DNA of 48,156 nucleotides from Leptolinea sp. UBA5203 (GTDB lineage: Bacteria > Chloroflexota > Anaerolineae > Anaerolineales > Anaerolineaceae). The position numbers and the translations under genes were made by a program. Location of the stretch: positions 1 to 48,156 of the forward strand of contig DHVR01000079.1 of the NCBI GenBank assembly GCA_002412765.1, in the 5' to 3' direction. How positions within the stretch are numbered: the first letter of the stretch is position 1; every line of letters starts with the position of its first letter. A model generated the notes under the pieces. That model ran no database searches. It saw only the letters and a program-made list of their open reading frames with translations, and had not been told where the DNA came from. Below are positions 20,901 through 29,191 of the stretch, piece by piece.

Positions 20901-23900
20901 TCAGTGTAACCATTTGTACACAAGGGGTATGTGCAGATCCCATCGATTCGCGCACCGGTGTCTTCTCCATGGGCATCCCGGATATCTCCTTCCCCACCAC
21001 GGCCGGTACGCTGGCCTTCCAGCGATCTTACTCCAGCGGTGCTGTGGATGAGTATAGTTCGGTTGGGTATGGCTGGACGCACATCCATGAAGCCCGCCTG
21101 ATTTTCCCATCCAGCAGTAATGGCATGGAAGGGTATGTGCTCTTCAAGGATCCGTTGGGCAACCAGAATTTATTCAAGATTGAAGACGGCGGTACCTACA
21201 GCCCCGGGCCGGGTGTACTGGCCAGTCTTGCCGCGGTCACGGACGGTTACACTGTCAGCGCGCCGGATGGCCATGTGTTCAGATTCAACTCCCTTGGCAT
21301 GATCATTTCTCTGACGGATGCTCAGGGCAATGCCTTTAGCTATATTTATAATGAAGAAGGCCAGCTTACGCGCGTAAGTGCGGATGAAGGCACTCGTTAT
21401 CTTGACTTCACGTATAACGCTCAAGGCCGGATTGTGTCTGTCAGCGACCATACCAACCGGGAAGTTACCTTTAGGTATGATGCCAAGAACGACCTGGTGG
21501 CTTCCACTGATTTGTTGGATCAGGACTGGACGTACACCTACGACGCCAATCATCGTATGACCCGTTTGTTGGACCCCAGCGGCGCGCAGAGCATCAAGAC
21601 GGAATATGATATGCTCGGACGTGCCTACCGCCAATATGACGGTGACGGCAATATGCTGGTCAAGATCATTTATCATGATGACGGCAGCGTCACCATGATG
21701 GATGCCAACAGCAAGAGTGAAACCCACAGCTACGACAGCCGCGGGATCATGATTTCCGGCACAGACCAGGTCGCCCGGGATACGGACACTGTTTACGACG
21801 CCAATTTCCGCCCGACCAGCATCACCAATGAGATCGGCAGCACGTTGGATATGGAGTGGAGTGCAGATGGCAAACAGCTGCTGGCGGAGGAAGACCCGGC
21901 CGGCAACCGCACGACATACACCTACGACACGCTGGGTAATCTGACCTCGATCACGGATGCATCCGGGAATACCAAGAGATACACTTACACCGGCAAATTG
22001 CTGACCAGTTCCACGGACGCGGAAGGCAAAACCACTTCTTATACCTACACACCCGAAGGCTGGCTGGAAAGCCAGACGGATGCTTACGGCCGCACCACAA
22101 CCTACACCTATGATGATCACGGTCAGCGCTTGACGACCACCGATTGGCTGGGTGAGAGCACCGGCTATACTTACGATGAATTGGGCAATCAGACCGAGAC
22201 GGTGGACGCGCAGGGCCGCATCAGCCGCAATGAGTACGATGATGCCGGGCAGTTGCTGCGCTCCATTCGCAATTATGACCCCGCCCGTCCGCAGAATGAT
22301 CAGAACCTGTACAACCTGATCACCAGCTATACCTATGACATGTTCGGCAACCAGAAAACGGTCACCGATACACTGGGGAATGTCACCCGCTATGAGTATG
22401 ACAGCAGCGGCCGCCTGGTGCGCACGGTAGATGCGATGATCCATACCACCAGCAATACCTACGACGGCAAGGGACAGTTGGTCTCTTCCACGGATGCGCG
22501 CGGCAACAAGACGACCTACGTCTATGATGCTGCCGGACGGCGACTATCCACGGTCAATGCCCTGGGGATTTCCTCCGGGACGACCACCTTCAACCTGTCC
22601 AACAATACCTCCACCGCCAGTGATTCCGCCGGTAATGCGGCAGTCTACACCTACAATGTGCTCAACCAGGTGGTCAAGATTGTCGACCCAATGGGGCATG
22701 AGACCATCACCACTTACAACCCTGATGGCAGTGTGGCCACCAAGACCGATGAGCTGGGCCGCATCACCACCTATGAATATGACGATCTCAACCGGCTGGT
22801 AAAAACCACGGACGGCAGCGGCGCGGTGACCCAATCGGTCTATGACGCCGAAGGCAACCGCGTGGCCAGTATTGACGCGCTGGGCAATCAGACCACTTAC
22901 ACGTATGACGACATGGGCCGCGTGATTTCCACCACGGATGCCCTGGAACATCAGACCAGCAGTACTTATGACGACGACGGCAAACTGGTCAGCTCCACGG
23001 ATACGATGGGACGCACCACCACGTATGAATATGACGAGTGGGGACGCAAGTCCGCCATGACGGACGGCGCCGGACGGCGCACCACCTACACCTATGACGT
23101 GCTGGATCGGGTGATCAGCACCACCAGCCCGACCGGCACCCGCACCACGACTTACGACGCGCTGGGCAGAGTGGTCTCCACCACCGATGAGCACAGCCGC
23201 ACGGCCACCACCACCTACGACGTGCTGGGTCGGGTGAAAACCTCCACGGATATTAACGGCAATACCACCACCAACACCTACGACGCGGCGGGGAACCTGA
23301 TCGCCAGCCGGATGAATGACGAGGAAGCCACCCGCTATACCTATGACAAGCTCAACCGGCGCATCACCACCACCGATCCGCTGGGTAATACCAGCCGCAC
23401 TGTTTATGATACCCTGGGCAATGTCAGTGAAGAAATCAACGCCAAGGGCGTGGTCACGCATTACATCTACGATTCGCTGCAGCGCAATACGGCCGTCATC
23501 CAGAATTACAAAGCGGGTGTGGACGCCAGCGCGGATACCAACGTGCGCGTGGATTACACCTACAACGCGGTGGGCAACCGCATTTACGTCAACGATGCCA
23601 ACGGACATGTGACCGAATTCCAGTATGACGCTGCCAACCGGGTGACGAAGAAGATTGACCCCCTGGGCAACACCTGGACCTATACCTACGATTTGGCGGG
23701 CAATCTGATCAGCCGTACGGATGGCAACGGCGCCGTGACCGGCTTTGGCTATGATGATGGCGGCAATTTGCTGCGCATCGATTACCCCGAAGGCGAGGCG
23801 GATGTCAGCTTTACCTATGATGCATCCGGCCAGCGCCGAACGATGACGGACGGCCTGGGCACCACTACCTGGCATTATGATACCCAGGGCCGCCTGGAAA

Positions 23901-26900
23901 GCGTCACTGATGCGTACAATAGTGTGCTGACCTACAGCTATGATGACGAAGGCAACCGTACCGGGCTGACTTATCCGGACGGCAAGCAAGTCGCTTACAC
24001 CTACGATCTGGATCATCATCTGGCGGAAGTTGCCGCCTGGGATACGCAATCCAGTGAATATGAATACGACGCGCTGGGGCAATTAACCAGTTTACTACGC
24101 CCCAACGGGGTGAGCTCCACCTATGTCTATGATGAACTTGGCCGTCTGACCGGGCTGGAGCATGCCAGCGAGGTGAGCAGCCTGGCCAATTACAGCTACA
24201 CCTACGACGAAGTCGGCAACATCCTCCACGCCGAAGAGAACGTCAGCGGGGGCGGCGCCTCCGGGCCGACCGTGGGGGTAACGGTGGTGGATACCACCGG
24301 TAAAGCGCTGGCTGGCATCTCGGTGTATGCCTTCAAGGACGGAAAGTACACCAATTACAGTAAAGTGACGGATGACAAGGGCCAGCTCTCCATCACCCTG
24401 CCGGAAGGCACCTACCGCTTCCGCGCAGATATCCCTGCTGCCGGGGGACATGGGCGCGCGACCGAGTATTGGAGCGGCGAAAGCGACCATTGCGAGATCG
24501 GCCATTGCGGCCAGGTCACCATGACCATCCCGGAGGCTGTCACCGTTTCGGTGATGGATACCAACAACAATGTGCTGGCAGGCTTGAAAGTGTACGCCTT
24601 TACCGGTACAACCTATAGCTCGTACAACGGTACCACCGACGAAAATGGCCAGGTATCCCTGCGCCTGCCGGTGGGAGAATACCGCTTCCGCGCCGACAAC
24701 CCCGTTTCAGGGGGGGGCGTCACCGAGTTCTGGAGTGCGACGAAGAATCATTGTACCGTTCCCGGCTGTACCATGGCCGACATCCGCGTGACCGTGCCGC
24801 TGGTGGTGAGCGTCAAGAATGATCTGGGTGAAGCGATGGCCGGATTGAATGTGTATGCCTTCAACGGCACGACTTATACCAATAAAACCGCAGTCACCAA
24901 CGCTGCCGGCGAGGTACAGTTCAGTCTGCCGGAAGGCAATTACCGCTTCCGGGCTGATCTCCCCCATGTAGGGGGGGCAGGGGGGGGCACCCAGTTCTGG
25001 AGTGGCTCTGAAAATCACTGCACCCTGCCGGGCTGCAGCGCGGCCTTGATCACCGTTTCCTTGCCGGTCACCCTGACGGTGGTGGACACCGGCGGGGATC
25101 TGATCCCCAATGTAAACGTGTATGCCTTCAAGGGCACGACGTACACCGGTTTTAGCAAGAAAACGGATGCCAATGGCGAGGCTGTCTTCACTTTGCCTGC
25201 CGGTGATTACCGCTTTAGGGCGGATTTCAACGCCACGCAATTTTGGAGCGGGACAAACACGACCTGCGCCATCCCTGGTTGTACGGCGGACGGCGTCACG
25301 GTCAGTAAACCTGTGACCGTAACCGTACTGAACACCGCCGGAACTGCTCAGTCCGGGTTGACGGTGTATGCCTTCAATGGCACGACCTATACCGGGTACA
25401 GCAAGACCACCGGTACCAATGGAGAGGTGAAGTTCACCCTGCCTCTGGGTGCATACCGCTTCCGCTCAGATCTCAATGGTACCCAGTTCTGGAGCAGCAC
25501 AGCCAACGATTGTACCTTACCGGGCTGCGAAGACGCCCAGGTGACGGTCTCCATCCCTGTGCAGGTAACCGTCCTGGGTGCTTCCGGCGAAGCCCTCTCC
25601 GGCATCGCTGTGTATGCCTTCAACGGCACGACCTATACCAATTTCAGCAAAACGACCTCTGCATCCGGTGTGGCAACCTTCACTCTGCCCCTGGGTGAGT
25701 ACCGTTTCCGTGCCGACATTGCCGGGCAGCAGCTCTTCAGCAATCCCGTGAATCATTGCACCCTTCCAGGCTGCGAAACGGTCACTATACAGGTGGGCGG
25801 CGTACCGACGGCCACAGCCACCGCCACGGCGACGCTTGAATCCACCGCCACGGCCACGCTGGAAGCCACACAGATTCCGACCGAGACCCTGGAACCAGCC
25901 ACGGCGGTGCCCAGTGAAACGCCCGTTGAAACCCTGATTCCCAGCCTGACCCCGACTCTGGATGGCATGGGTTGGCTTAGCCAACCGGTTACCCATCTGG
26001 GAAAACTGGCGCTCCCGCCGCAGCAGCAATCTGCCGGGGTGAGTGTGCAGGTAAGCAATACGGACGGCACCCCGCAGGCCGGGCTGAACGTGTACGCCTT
26101 CAACGGCGAAACCTATAGCGGCATCAACGGGATCACCGATGTAGCCGGGATCGTTACCCTGAATCTCTCCGCGGGCGAGTACCGTTTCCGCGCAGACCTC
26201 AACCCCGCTGGGGGGGCAGGTGGAACGCAGTTCTGGAGTGCAGAAACGAATACTTGTACCGTACCGACCTGCACCTCAGCTAGTATTACTGTCACAAAAC
26301 CACTGACCATCACCGTGCTCAACACCGACGGCACACCCCAGGCGGACCTGCCGGTATACGCGTTCAATGGTGAGACGTATAAGAATATCAGCGGTACCAC
26401 CGACGCCAACGGCCAGGTGATCTTTATCCTGCCGCTGGGCGACTACCGCTTCCGTACCGATGTTCCCCCTTCAGGGGGCCAGGGGGCTAGCACTCAGTTC
26501 TGGAGCAGCACAGAAAATACATGCACCCTGCCGGGCTGCGAAAGCGCTTCAGTGTATGTCAGTAAACCCCTGGCAGTGACGGTGCTGGATAGTAATAACG
26601 CGGTGATGGCCGGGCTGAACGTCTACGCCTTCAACGGCGAGACCTATACCGGGTACAGCAAGGTTAGTGACGAAAACGGACTGGCGGTCTTTAACCTGCC
26701 CCTGGGCGATTACAGATTCCGTGCCGATCTTGGCGGTACCCAGTTCTGGAGCAGTGCGGCAAATGCGTGCACCTTACCCGGCTGTGAAAGCGCCGTGGTG
26801 AGCGTCACCCCGCCCGTCACCCTGACGGTGGTGGATACGGACGGTCTGGCTCAGGCCGGGCTGAACGTGTATGCCTTCAATAGCACCACTTACACCGGCT

Positions 26901-29191
26901 ACAGCAAAGTGACGGACACGGCTGGACAAGCCGTCTTCATCCTGCCTGCCGGCGAGTACCGCTTCCGCGCCGACGTAGCAGGGGGTTCCGGTACTCAATT
27001 CTGGAGTGCTGAAACGAACACCTGCACCTTGCCTGGCTGCACAACAGCCGCAGTGACGGTGACCAAACCTGTCACCGTGACAGTTGCCGGCGAAGCCGAA
27101 AATCCTTATGTTGGTCTGACGGTGTATGCTTTTGACGGCAGCACCTATAGCGGTTATTCGGCGGTCACGGACGCCGGTGGCAAAGTCGTCTTCACTTTGC
27201 CCCTGGGCAGCTACCGCTTCCGCGCCGACTTTGATGGAGTTGAATTCTGGAGCGGTAACGAGAACACCTGTGTTCTGCCCGCCTGTACCGCCGACTCGGT
27301 CACCCTGCCCGGTGGGACAGGCATGCAGGAAGTGAGCATCGATTACACTTACGATGCGCTTAACCGCCTGACCAGTGCCACCTATTCCAACGGCACCAAA
27401 TTTGCCTACACCTATGATGCGGCTGGCAATGTCCTGACCTACGCCGCCACGCATTACGGTCTGACGACGACTACCACCTATACCTACGATGAAGCCAACC
27501 AGCTATTGAGCGCCAACGATGCGACGACCAGTTGGACCTATACCTACGACGGCAACGGTAGCCTAGTTCAAAGCGATCCGGGCACAGGTGCGGCGAAAGG
27601 TTCTATCCGCTACACCTACAATACTGCCGGGTACCTGACTAAAGTTGAGAACTTTACAACCGAATGGCAGACCCAATCCGAGATGAAATATGACGGTCTC
27701 GGAAACCGCCTGGAGATGACCACATACGTCGATGGTACGCCGAGTACGACCCGTTACCAACTGGATAACGGCCAAACGCTGGCTGCCATCGAAGGGGACT
27801 CCAGCACCTTCTACTTATACGGACGCGGTGTGATTGGCACGTTCAGCACGGAATGGTCTTATATTCTTCAAGACGGCGCGGGATCCATGCGTCAATTGGC
27901 CAAACCGGATGGGGCGGTGGCGTTGAGTGTCTCGTATACACCGTGGGGAGATACCCTCGAGGTGTACGGCACCGGTATGCTGGATATCGGCTATTTGGGC
28001 GGCGTGTATGACGCCGGCACCGGCCTGATTTACATGGGCAATGGTCAGTATTATGACCCATCCACCGGGCGTTTCCTGACCCGAGGAGCCAACGCCGATC
28101 AGAGTAATCCGTATGTGCCTTGGAGTGGCGATCCCTCCGGGATGCTGATTGCGCCTTTGGCGCTGCTGGCGCTGGTGTTTGGCAGGAAAAAGAACCGCAC
28201 CAAGCTGGATCATTTTGTTATACTGGTTGTGATTGGATTGTCGATTGGGTTGAGCGTGTCGGCGTGTGGTGTTGAAACACCCACAGTACAACCAACTGCT
28301 ATACCAATAGCTACGCCGACCCCTCCAAGGGGAGGCAATAATGGAAGTCAAGGTTATACCAGTGAAGCAAAATACGGTGGATCAGGATATGTTGTAGTAT
28401 CTACGCCAACCCTGACTTGCTGGTGGAACACAATCATCGATCCATCACTTCAAATAGTAAAATTGAACGGTGTTCAAGCTCCTAAGATTTATTGGAATAA
28501 TATGACACGACAACAATTTGGAGATGTTCAACGTAGTCAAGGGATAAGAAATGATTGTGCAATATATGCTATTGCTGCCGCTTTCAATCTTTTTGAAGGG
28601 AAGGCCGGTTATTATTCTAGTCCAAGTACATTCGTCCAAGGATATAAATATTCGGGAAGTAAAATGGCGCAGGAAATTGATGATGTATGGTTAGACCGTC
28701 AAACTTATATTCCATCGCATCAAAATTATGATGCTTCAATCAGAATGTTTCCTAATTTTATAACATTTCCTTTTGAGCAAATAAACATCGTAGATTATTA
28801 TAGGACTAACACAAATGCTTCATTTTCAGTACCTTATACCGCATCTATTTCTAGTGAAAGTAAAGAAGAAATGAAAAAGAAACTAGTAGATAATTCTGTA
28901 CTTCAATTAATTACTTTGTATTACACTAGTGATGATTTACCAGAATTTTTGCAAGGGGATTCAAACCCAAGAAATTTCAATATGGACATTCCATTATTTG
29001 GAAAGAAAATCACAATTCCAGCTAGTGGACATACAGTATTACTTGTGGCATATGATCCTACTCATATCAATACAAAGAACCACGAAGTTTATGAATGGGG
29101 AATTGTGAATTCGTGGGATGATGGTGGAGAGATGTATTGGATAAGGGATCAAGATTTGGATAAGTATGATGTTGTGGAGATAAGAAGATGA
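14981..29191 (+). CDS. Giant secreted Rhs/YD-repeat polymorphic toxin with papain-like C-terminal tip
   Basis: 4736 residues. The start is set by GGAGGG six bases upstream and a signal peptide (about 1-42). In order: Gly-rich tandem repeats (about 120-1010); two Big/invasin-like domains (1015-1225); DUF11-like and Fn3-like modules (1226-1760); a DUF6531-type Rhs entry (GVFSMGIPDISFPTTAGTL, near 1990); dozens of YD repeats (2065-3090); 11 CnaB-like YAF repeats in two blocks split by a Thr/Pro linker (3095-4110); and the core end (4117-4384) with DPSG. A hydrophobic module with a lipobox-like VSAC follows (4387-4429). The last ~300 residues carry C4526 (NDCAIYA), H4684 (GHTVLLVAYD) and N4710 (VNSWDD), the order of papain-fold peptidases. 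The Rhs shell would encapsulate this toxin for delivery to rivals. The downstream gene overlaps the stop. Confidence 0.88.
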   Translation: MSECLSTNSGLTQFGNILMRVCIILSMVLSNMAIQTTPVSADGEVLYSEIDNKDISFDIVNNWIQETQNDFPEFFKQIYQVSKNSKLSSNNFVSLPCDDTNDLVISNGSPCSISAGTHNYNSIEILPGGILELVADPISGVNVSIVVGNLIIAENAKITSDGYGFIGGQGEGKGTNGGMNGGGGGAGHGGYGSRSYSGYIGGIPYGNVYQPITLGSGGGNVSTRTGGSGGGAFHILVSGNLENNGLISANGNPGNATTGYNPGGGAGGSIWIEAGSITGSGQITANGGKGGTSGTGSGGGGSGGRIAVECAENNYTGVIQAYGGGGYAYGGSGTIYIQNEDNLIIDNNLHNGDYAALLEGEYDFTVIRLRNEGHLKILGNDSEIIINENIVGDSTANLLVEGTVSTSEQFQINGYALDVAGRITGSNDLIIGNGGILKLNAKTALRETPYSFDSISLVENGILALVPAKNDLSNFEDDSPFELVVRILTISENGKITSDGYGYTGGQGVGKGTNGGMNGGGGGAGHGGFGYHSSASYPGGTTYGDVFQPKTLGSGGGNVSNLGGSGGGALHIVVTGSLINNGKISANGNIASARTGYNPGGGSGGSIWIETEQLTGYGEITVNGGQGGKSGTGYGGGGSGGRISIDYVESDFTGLVQAYGGGGFGYGGAGTIYWKQGDKLIINNNLHEGENAGLIGAKYNFEEIHLINNGHLKVLENTSEISINGNVIGDSTASLYSEGIVTVEDPFEVEDYTLNIQGILSGSDNIVIGTDGKIILHAVTSLKETPFTYQSINLIDNGELALIPSINVANDYSDDSCFELLVGELSISENGKIIADGYGYSAGTGLGRGTNGPMNLGAGGAGHGGLGANSAGGYSGGIKYGDIYEPITLGSAGGNVSTRLGGSGGGAIHLIVAGDLINKGNISANGINGNASTGYNPGGGSGGSIWIESGTLVGNGVITAYGGQGGKNGKGFGGGGSGGRISIQTEVLDPESQLLVNGGLGSFTGEHGTIYLGTLDSVNSTVVANPLEVAVGGVAASTVTVTLMAENGHGMPYKPVTVTLVNGSGILINGTALALNDSVTLSEANANGQISFAASALTVGSRDLKISVEGVDLTQHAIINFNAGDFNPDLSTIISTPVNVPADGVSKATITVTALDKNSLPIMNVAIGLTASGDAVVTQPIGKTNASGQAIGYVSNGKVESIIVTANAWGSPLTQTATVNFYGTDFVSSLQVPQRAVPGDEVNIAVTLRNNQAYLVEDVTLSLTLPEMLTFDSHTASTAPVINGRVYTWTIDSLAANQVVKFNVIGTISSTVAMGDTLPISITASSAVVEIDPANNTAQASIAIVQGYAFDASITPLTQTLYPGGIVTYTIKVANTDLLPDLYSLATTGLEAFTTTLSSEALPIDAGGTNKATLTVATNSCMAESSVSFTVRVTSTQSGIVEDIPVTLALNMSPKITLTTPNNNSTSGSRSVLFSWQTDPSTTGKLTIYPTNDPTATQVYTTADGTTHSVQVENLERNTNYSWFVESTSACGSGTSPVRKVTIGNGIVFTHHSQNITINRDYDQRVTVTVKNEDSLAHTLTSNITNTNEDLIVNFVDSGSVDETITLEPGESTNLTLAIHAQDAALTDYTLTANLIADEGGTPITDSAVLKVHVLFAGDYSIVEDLAAYNPITLARTYVIANHGQTITDLSLEALDPNTGLPASIYLSPSLDHARLGTGESIRVVAYPIFNEEDAVNQIVYAPTLHLAKPSADSVSDIPFELHVKGAGFDKTITGAATCGTGRDIYTVTITDCAMSFSTNSWYCTNRPSISTSFKVPAFLTKDSISNVSVDMTFSPHSNAKDHNAEIYFNGSQVISFSNLMPQGSYNFDIPSGLWKEAMVGMVTQNVSLVSHHPNSGHYIVSTGYQVNVGVNNAKTYACAASEAEAEQVIETMYPCSASATFNPETDVYEKSVWAIGEIKAQIQSVIEAENIPVSVTICTQGVCADPIDSRTGVFSMGIPDISFPTTAGTLAFQRSYSSGAVDEYSSVGYGWTHIHEARLIFPSSSNGMEGYVLFKDPLGNQNLFKIEDGGTYSPGPGVLASLAAVTDGYTVSAPDGHVFRFNSLGMIISLTDAQGNAFSYIYNEEGQLTRVSADEGTRYLDFTYNAQGRIVSVSDHTNREVTFRYDAKNDLVASTDLLDQDWTYTYDANHRMTRLLDPSGAQSIKTEYDMLGRAYRQYDGDGNMLVKIIYHDDGSVTMMDANSKSETHSYDSRGIMISGTDQVARDTDTVYDANFRPTSITNEIGSTLDMEWSADGKQLLAEEDPAGNRTTYTYDTLGNLTSITDASGNTKRYTYTGKLLTSSTDAEGKTTSYTYTPEGWLESQTDAYGRTTTYTYDDHGQRLTTTDWLGESTGYTYDELGNQTETVDAQGRISRNEYDDAGQLLRSIRNYDPARPQNDQNLYNLITSYTYDMFGNQKTVTDTLGNVTRYEYDSSGRLVRTVDAMIHTTSNTYDGKGQLVSSTDARGNKTTYVYDAAGRRLSTVNALGISSGTTTFNLSNNTSTASDSAGNAAVYTYNVLNQVVKIVDPMGHETITTYNPDGSVATKTDELGRITTYEYDDLNRLVKTTDGSGAVTQSVYDAEGNRVASIDALGNQTTYTYDDMGRVISTTDALEHQTSSTYDDDGKLVSSTDTMGRTTTYEYDEWGRKSAMTDGAGRRTTYTYDVLDRVISTTSPTGTRTTTYDALGRVVSTTDEHSRTATTTYDVLGRVKTSTDINGNTTTNTYDAAGNLIASRMNDEEATRYTYDKLNRRITTTDPLGNTSRTVYDTLGNVSEEINAKGVVTHYIYDSLQRNTAVIQNYKAGVDASADTNVRVDYTYNAVGNRIYVNDANGHVTEFQYDAANRVTKKIDPLGNTWTYTYDLAGNLISRTDGNGAVTGFGYDDGGNLLRIDYPEGEADVSFTYDASGQRRTMTDGLGTTTWHYDTQGRLESVTDAYNSVLTYSYDDEGNRTGLTYPDGKQVAYTYDLDHHLAEVAAWDTQSSEYEYDALGQLTSLLRPNGVSSTYVYDELGRLTGLEHASEVSSLANYSYTYDEVGNILHAEENVSGGGASGPTVGVTVVDTTGKALAGISVYAFKDGKYTNYSKVTDDKGQLSITLPEGTYRFRADIPAAGGHGRATEYWSGESDHCEIGHCGQVTMTIPEAVTVSVMDTNNNVLAGLKVYAFTGTTYSSYNGTTDENGQVSLRLPVGEYRFRADNPVSGGGVTEFWSATKNHCTVPGCTMADIRVTVPLVVSVKNDLGEAMAGLNVYAFNGTTYTNKTAVTNAAGEVQFSLPEGNYRFRADLPHVGGAGGGTQFWSGSENHCTLPGCSAALITVSLPVTLTVVDTGGDLIPNVNVYAFKGTTYTGFSKKTDANGEAVFTLPAGDYRFRADFNATQFWSGTNTTCAIPGCTADGVTVSKPVTVTVLNTAGTAQSGLTVYAFNGTTYTGYSKTTGTNGEVKFTLPLGAYRFRSDLNGTQFWSSTANDCTLPGCEDAQVTVSIPVQVTVLGASGEALSGIAVYAFNGTTYTNFSKTTSASGVATFTLPLGEYRFRADIAGQQLFSNPVNHCTLPGCETVTIQVGGVPTATATATATLESTATATLEATQIPTETLEPATAVPSETPVETLIPSLTPTLDGMGWLSQPVTHLGKLALPPQQQSAGVSVQVSNTDGTPQAGLNVYAFNGETYSGINGITDVAGIVTLNLSAGEYRFRADLNPAGGAGGTQFWSAETNTCTVPTCTSASITVTKPLTITVLNTDGTPQADLPVYAFNGETYKNISGTTDANGQVIFILPLGDYRFRTDVPPSGGQGASTQFWSSTENTCTLPGCESASVYVSKPLAVTVLDSNNAVMAGLNVYAFNGETYTGYSKVSDENGLAVFNLPLGDYRFRADLGGTQFWSSAANACTLPGCESAVVSVTPPVTLTVVDTDGLAQAGLNVYAFNSTTYTGYSKVTDTAGQAVFILPAGEYRFRADVAGGSGTQFWSAETNTCTLPGCTTAAVTVTKPVTVTVAGEAENPYVGLTVYAFDGSTYSGYSAVTDAGGKVVFTLPLGSYRFRADFDGVEFWSGNENTCVLPACTADSVTLPGGTGMQEVSIDYTYDALNRLTSATYSNGTKFAYTYDAAGNVLTYAATHYGLTTTTTYTYDEANQLLSANDATTSWTYTYDGNGSLVQSDPGTGAAKGSIRYTYNTAGYLTKVENFTTEWQTQSEMKYDGLGNRLEMTTYVDGTPSTTRYQLDNGQTLAAIEGDSSTFYLYGRGVIGTFSTEWSYILQDGAGSMRQLAKPDGAVALSVSYTPWGDTLEVYGTGMLDIGYLGGVYDAGTGLIYMGNGQYYDPSTGRFLTRGANADQSNPYVPWSGDPSGMLIAPLALLALVFGRKKNRTKLDHFVILVVIGLSIGLSVSACGVETPTVQPTAIPIATPTPPRGGNNGSQGYTSEAKYGGSGYVVVSTPTLTCWWNTIIDPSLQIVKLNGVQAPKIYWNNMTRQQFGDVQRSQGIRNDCAIYAIAAAFNLFEGKAGYYSSPSTFVQGYKYSGSKMAQEIDDVWLDRQTYIPSHQNYDASIRMFPNFITFPFEQINIVDYYRTNTNASFSVPYTASISSESKEEMKKKLVDNSVLQLITLYYTSDDLPEFLQGDSNPRNFNMDIPLFGKKITIPASGHTVLLVAYDPTHINTKNHEVYEWGIVNSWDDGGEMYWIRDQDLDKYDVVEIRR
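15420..18010 (+). repeat. Tandem ~1.01-kb repeats encoding Gly-rich surface domains
   Basis: Three successive units begin at about 15450, 16468 and 17478 (DGYG, then G-rich, then TLGSGGGNVS, ANG, NPGGG.GGSIWIE, GGGGSGGRI), a period of about 338 residues. The third is cut short at about 18010. Units one and two also share the second half (NNLH.G, GDSTA.L, then a TPF/Y segment). The region is visibly richer in A+T than the rest of the gene. Confidence 0.85.
24265..25795 (+). repeat. Six tandem CnaB-like YAF repeats inside the Rhs shell
   Basis: Each unit of about 80-90 codons follows the pattern VTV.D..G....GL.VYAF, TY..YS..T, G...F.LP.G.YRFRAD, FWS and C-x4-C (as in CTLPGC). The fold is probably a CnaB/carboxypeptidase-regulatory-like beta sandwich. 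The two cysteines per unit could form a disulfide. Confidence 0.85.
26030..27325 (+). repeat. Five further CnaB-like YAF repeats
   Basis: Same unit as the preceding block, separated from it by a Thr/Pro/Glu-rich linker (about 25800-25980). The last unit (from 27060) begins VTVAGEAENPYVGLTVYAF. It is the unit in which the homology of silent cassettes 2, 3 and 4 starts. Confidence 0.85.
27330..28258 (+). repeat. Rhs core-end direct repeat, copy 1 (in the expressed gene)
   Basis: This encodes SIDYTYDALNRLTSATYSNG through the DPSG motif and the type A hydrophobic module. Near-identical or partial copies occur at about 30375-31345, 33275-34230, 36190-37070 and 39386-40033. They provide homology for recombination between tips. 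Confidence 0.9.

Noticed and set aside
21170..24082. Two long minus-strand open frames (424 and 512 codons) opposite the YD-repeat region
   Set aside because: They are antisense shadows of a repetitive, GC-biased gene. They have low-complexity Ile/Gly/Val-rich composition and no ribosome site or domain.
24265..27325. A CRISPR array or tandem DNA repeat in this repetitive stretch
   Set aside because: The repeats are diverged coding units of 240-270 bp in one long frame, not short identical repeats with unique spacers.
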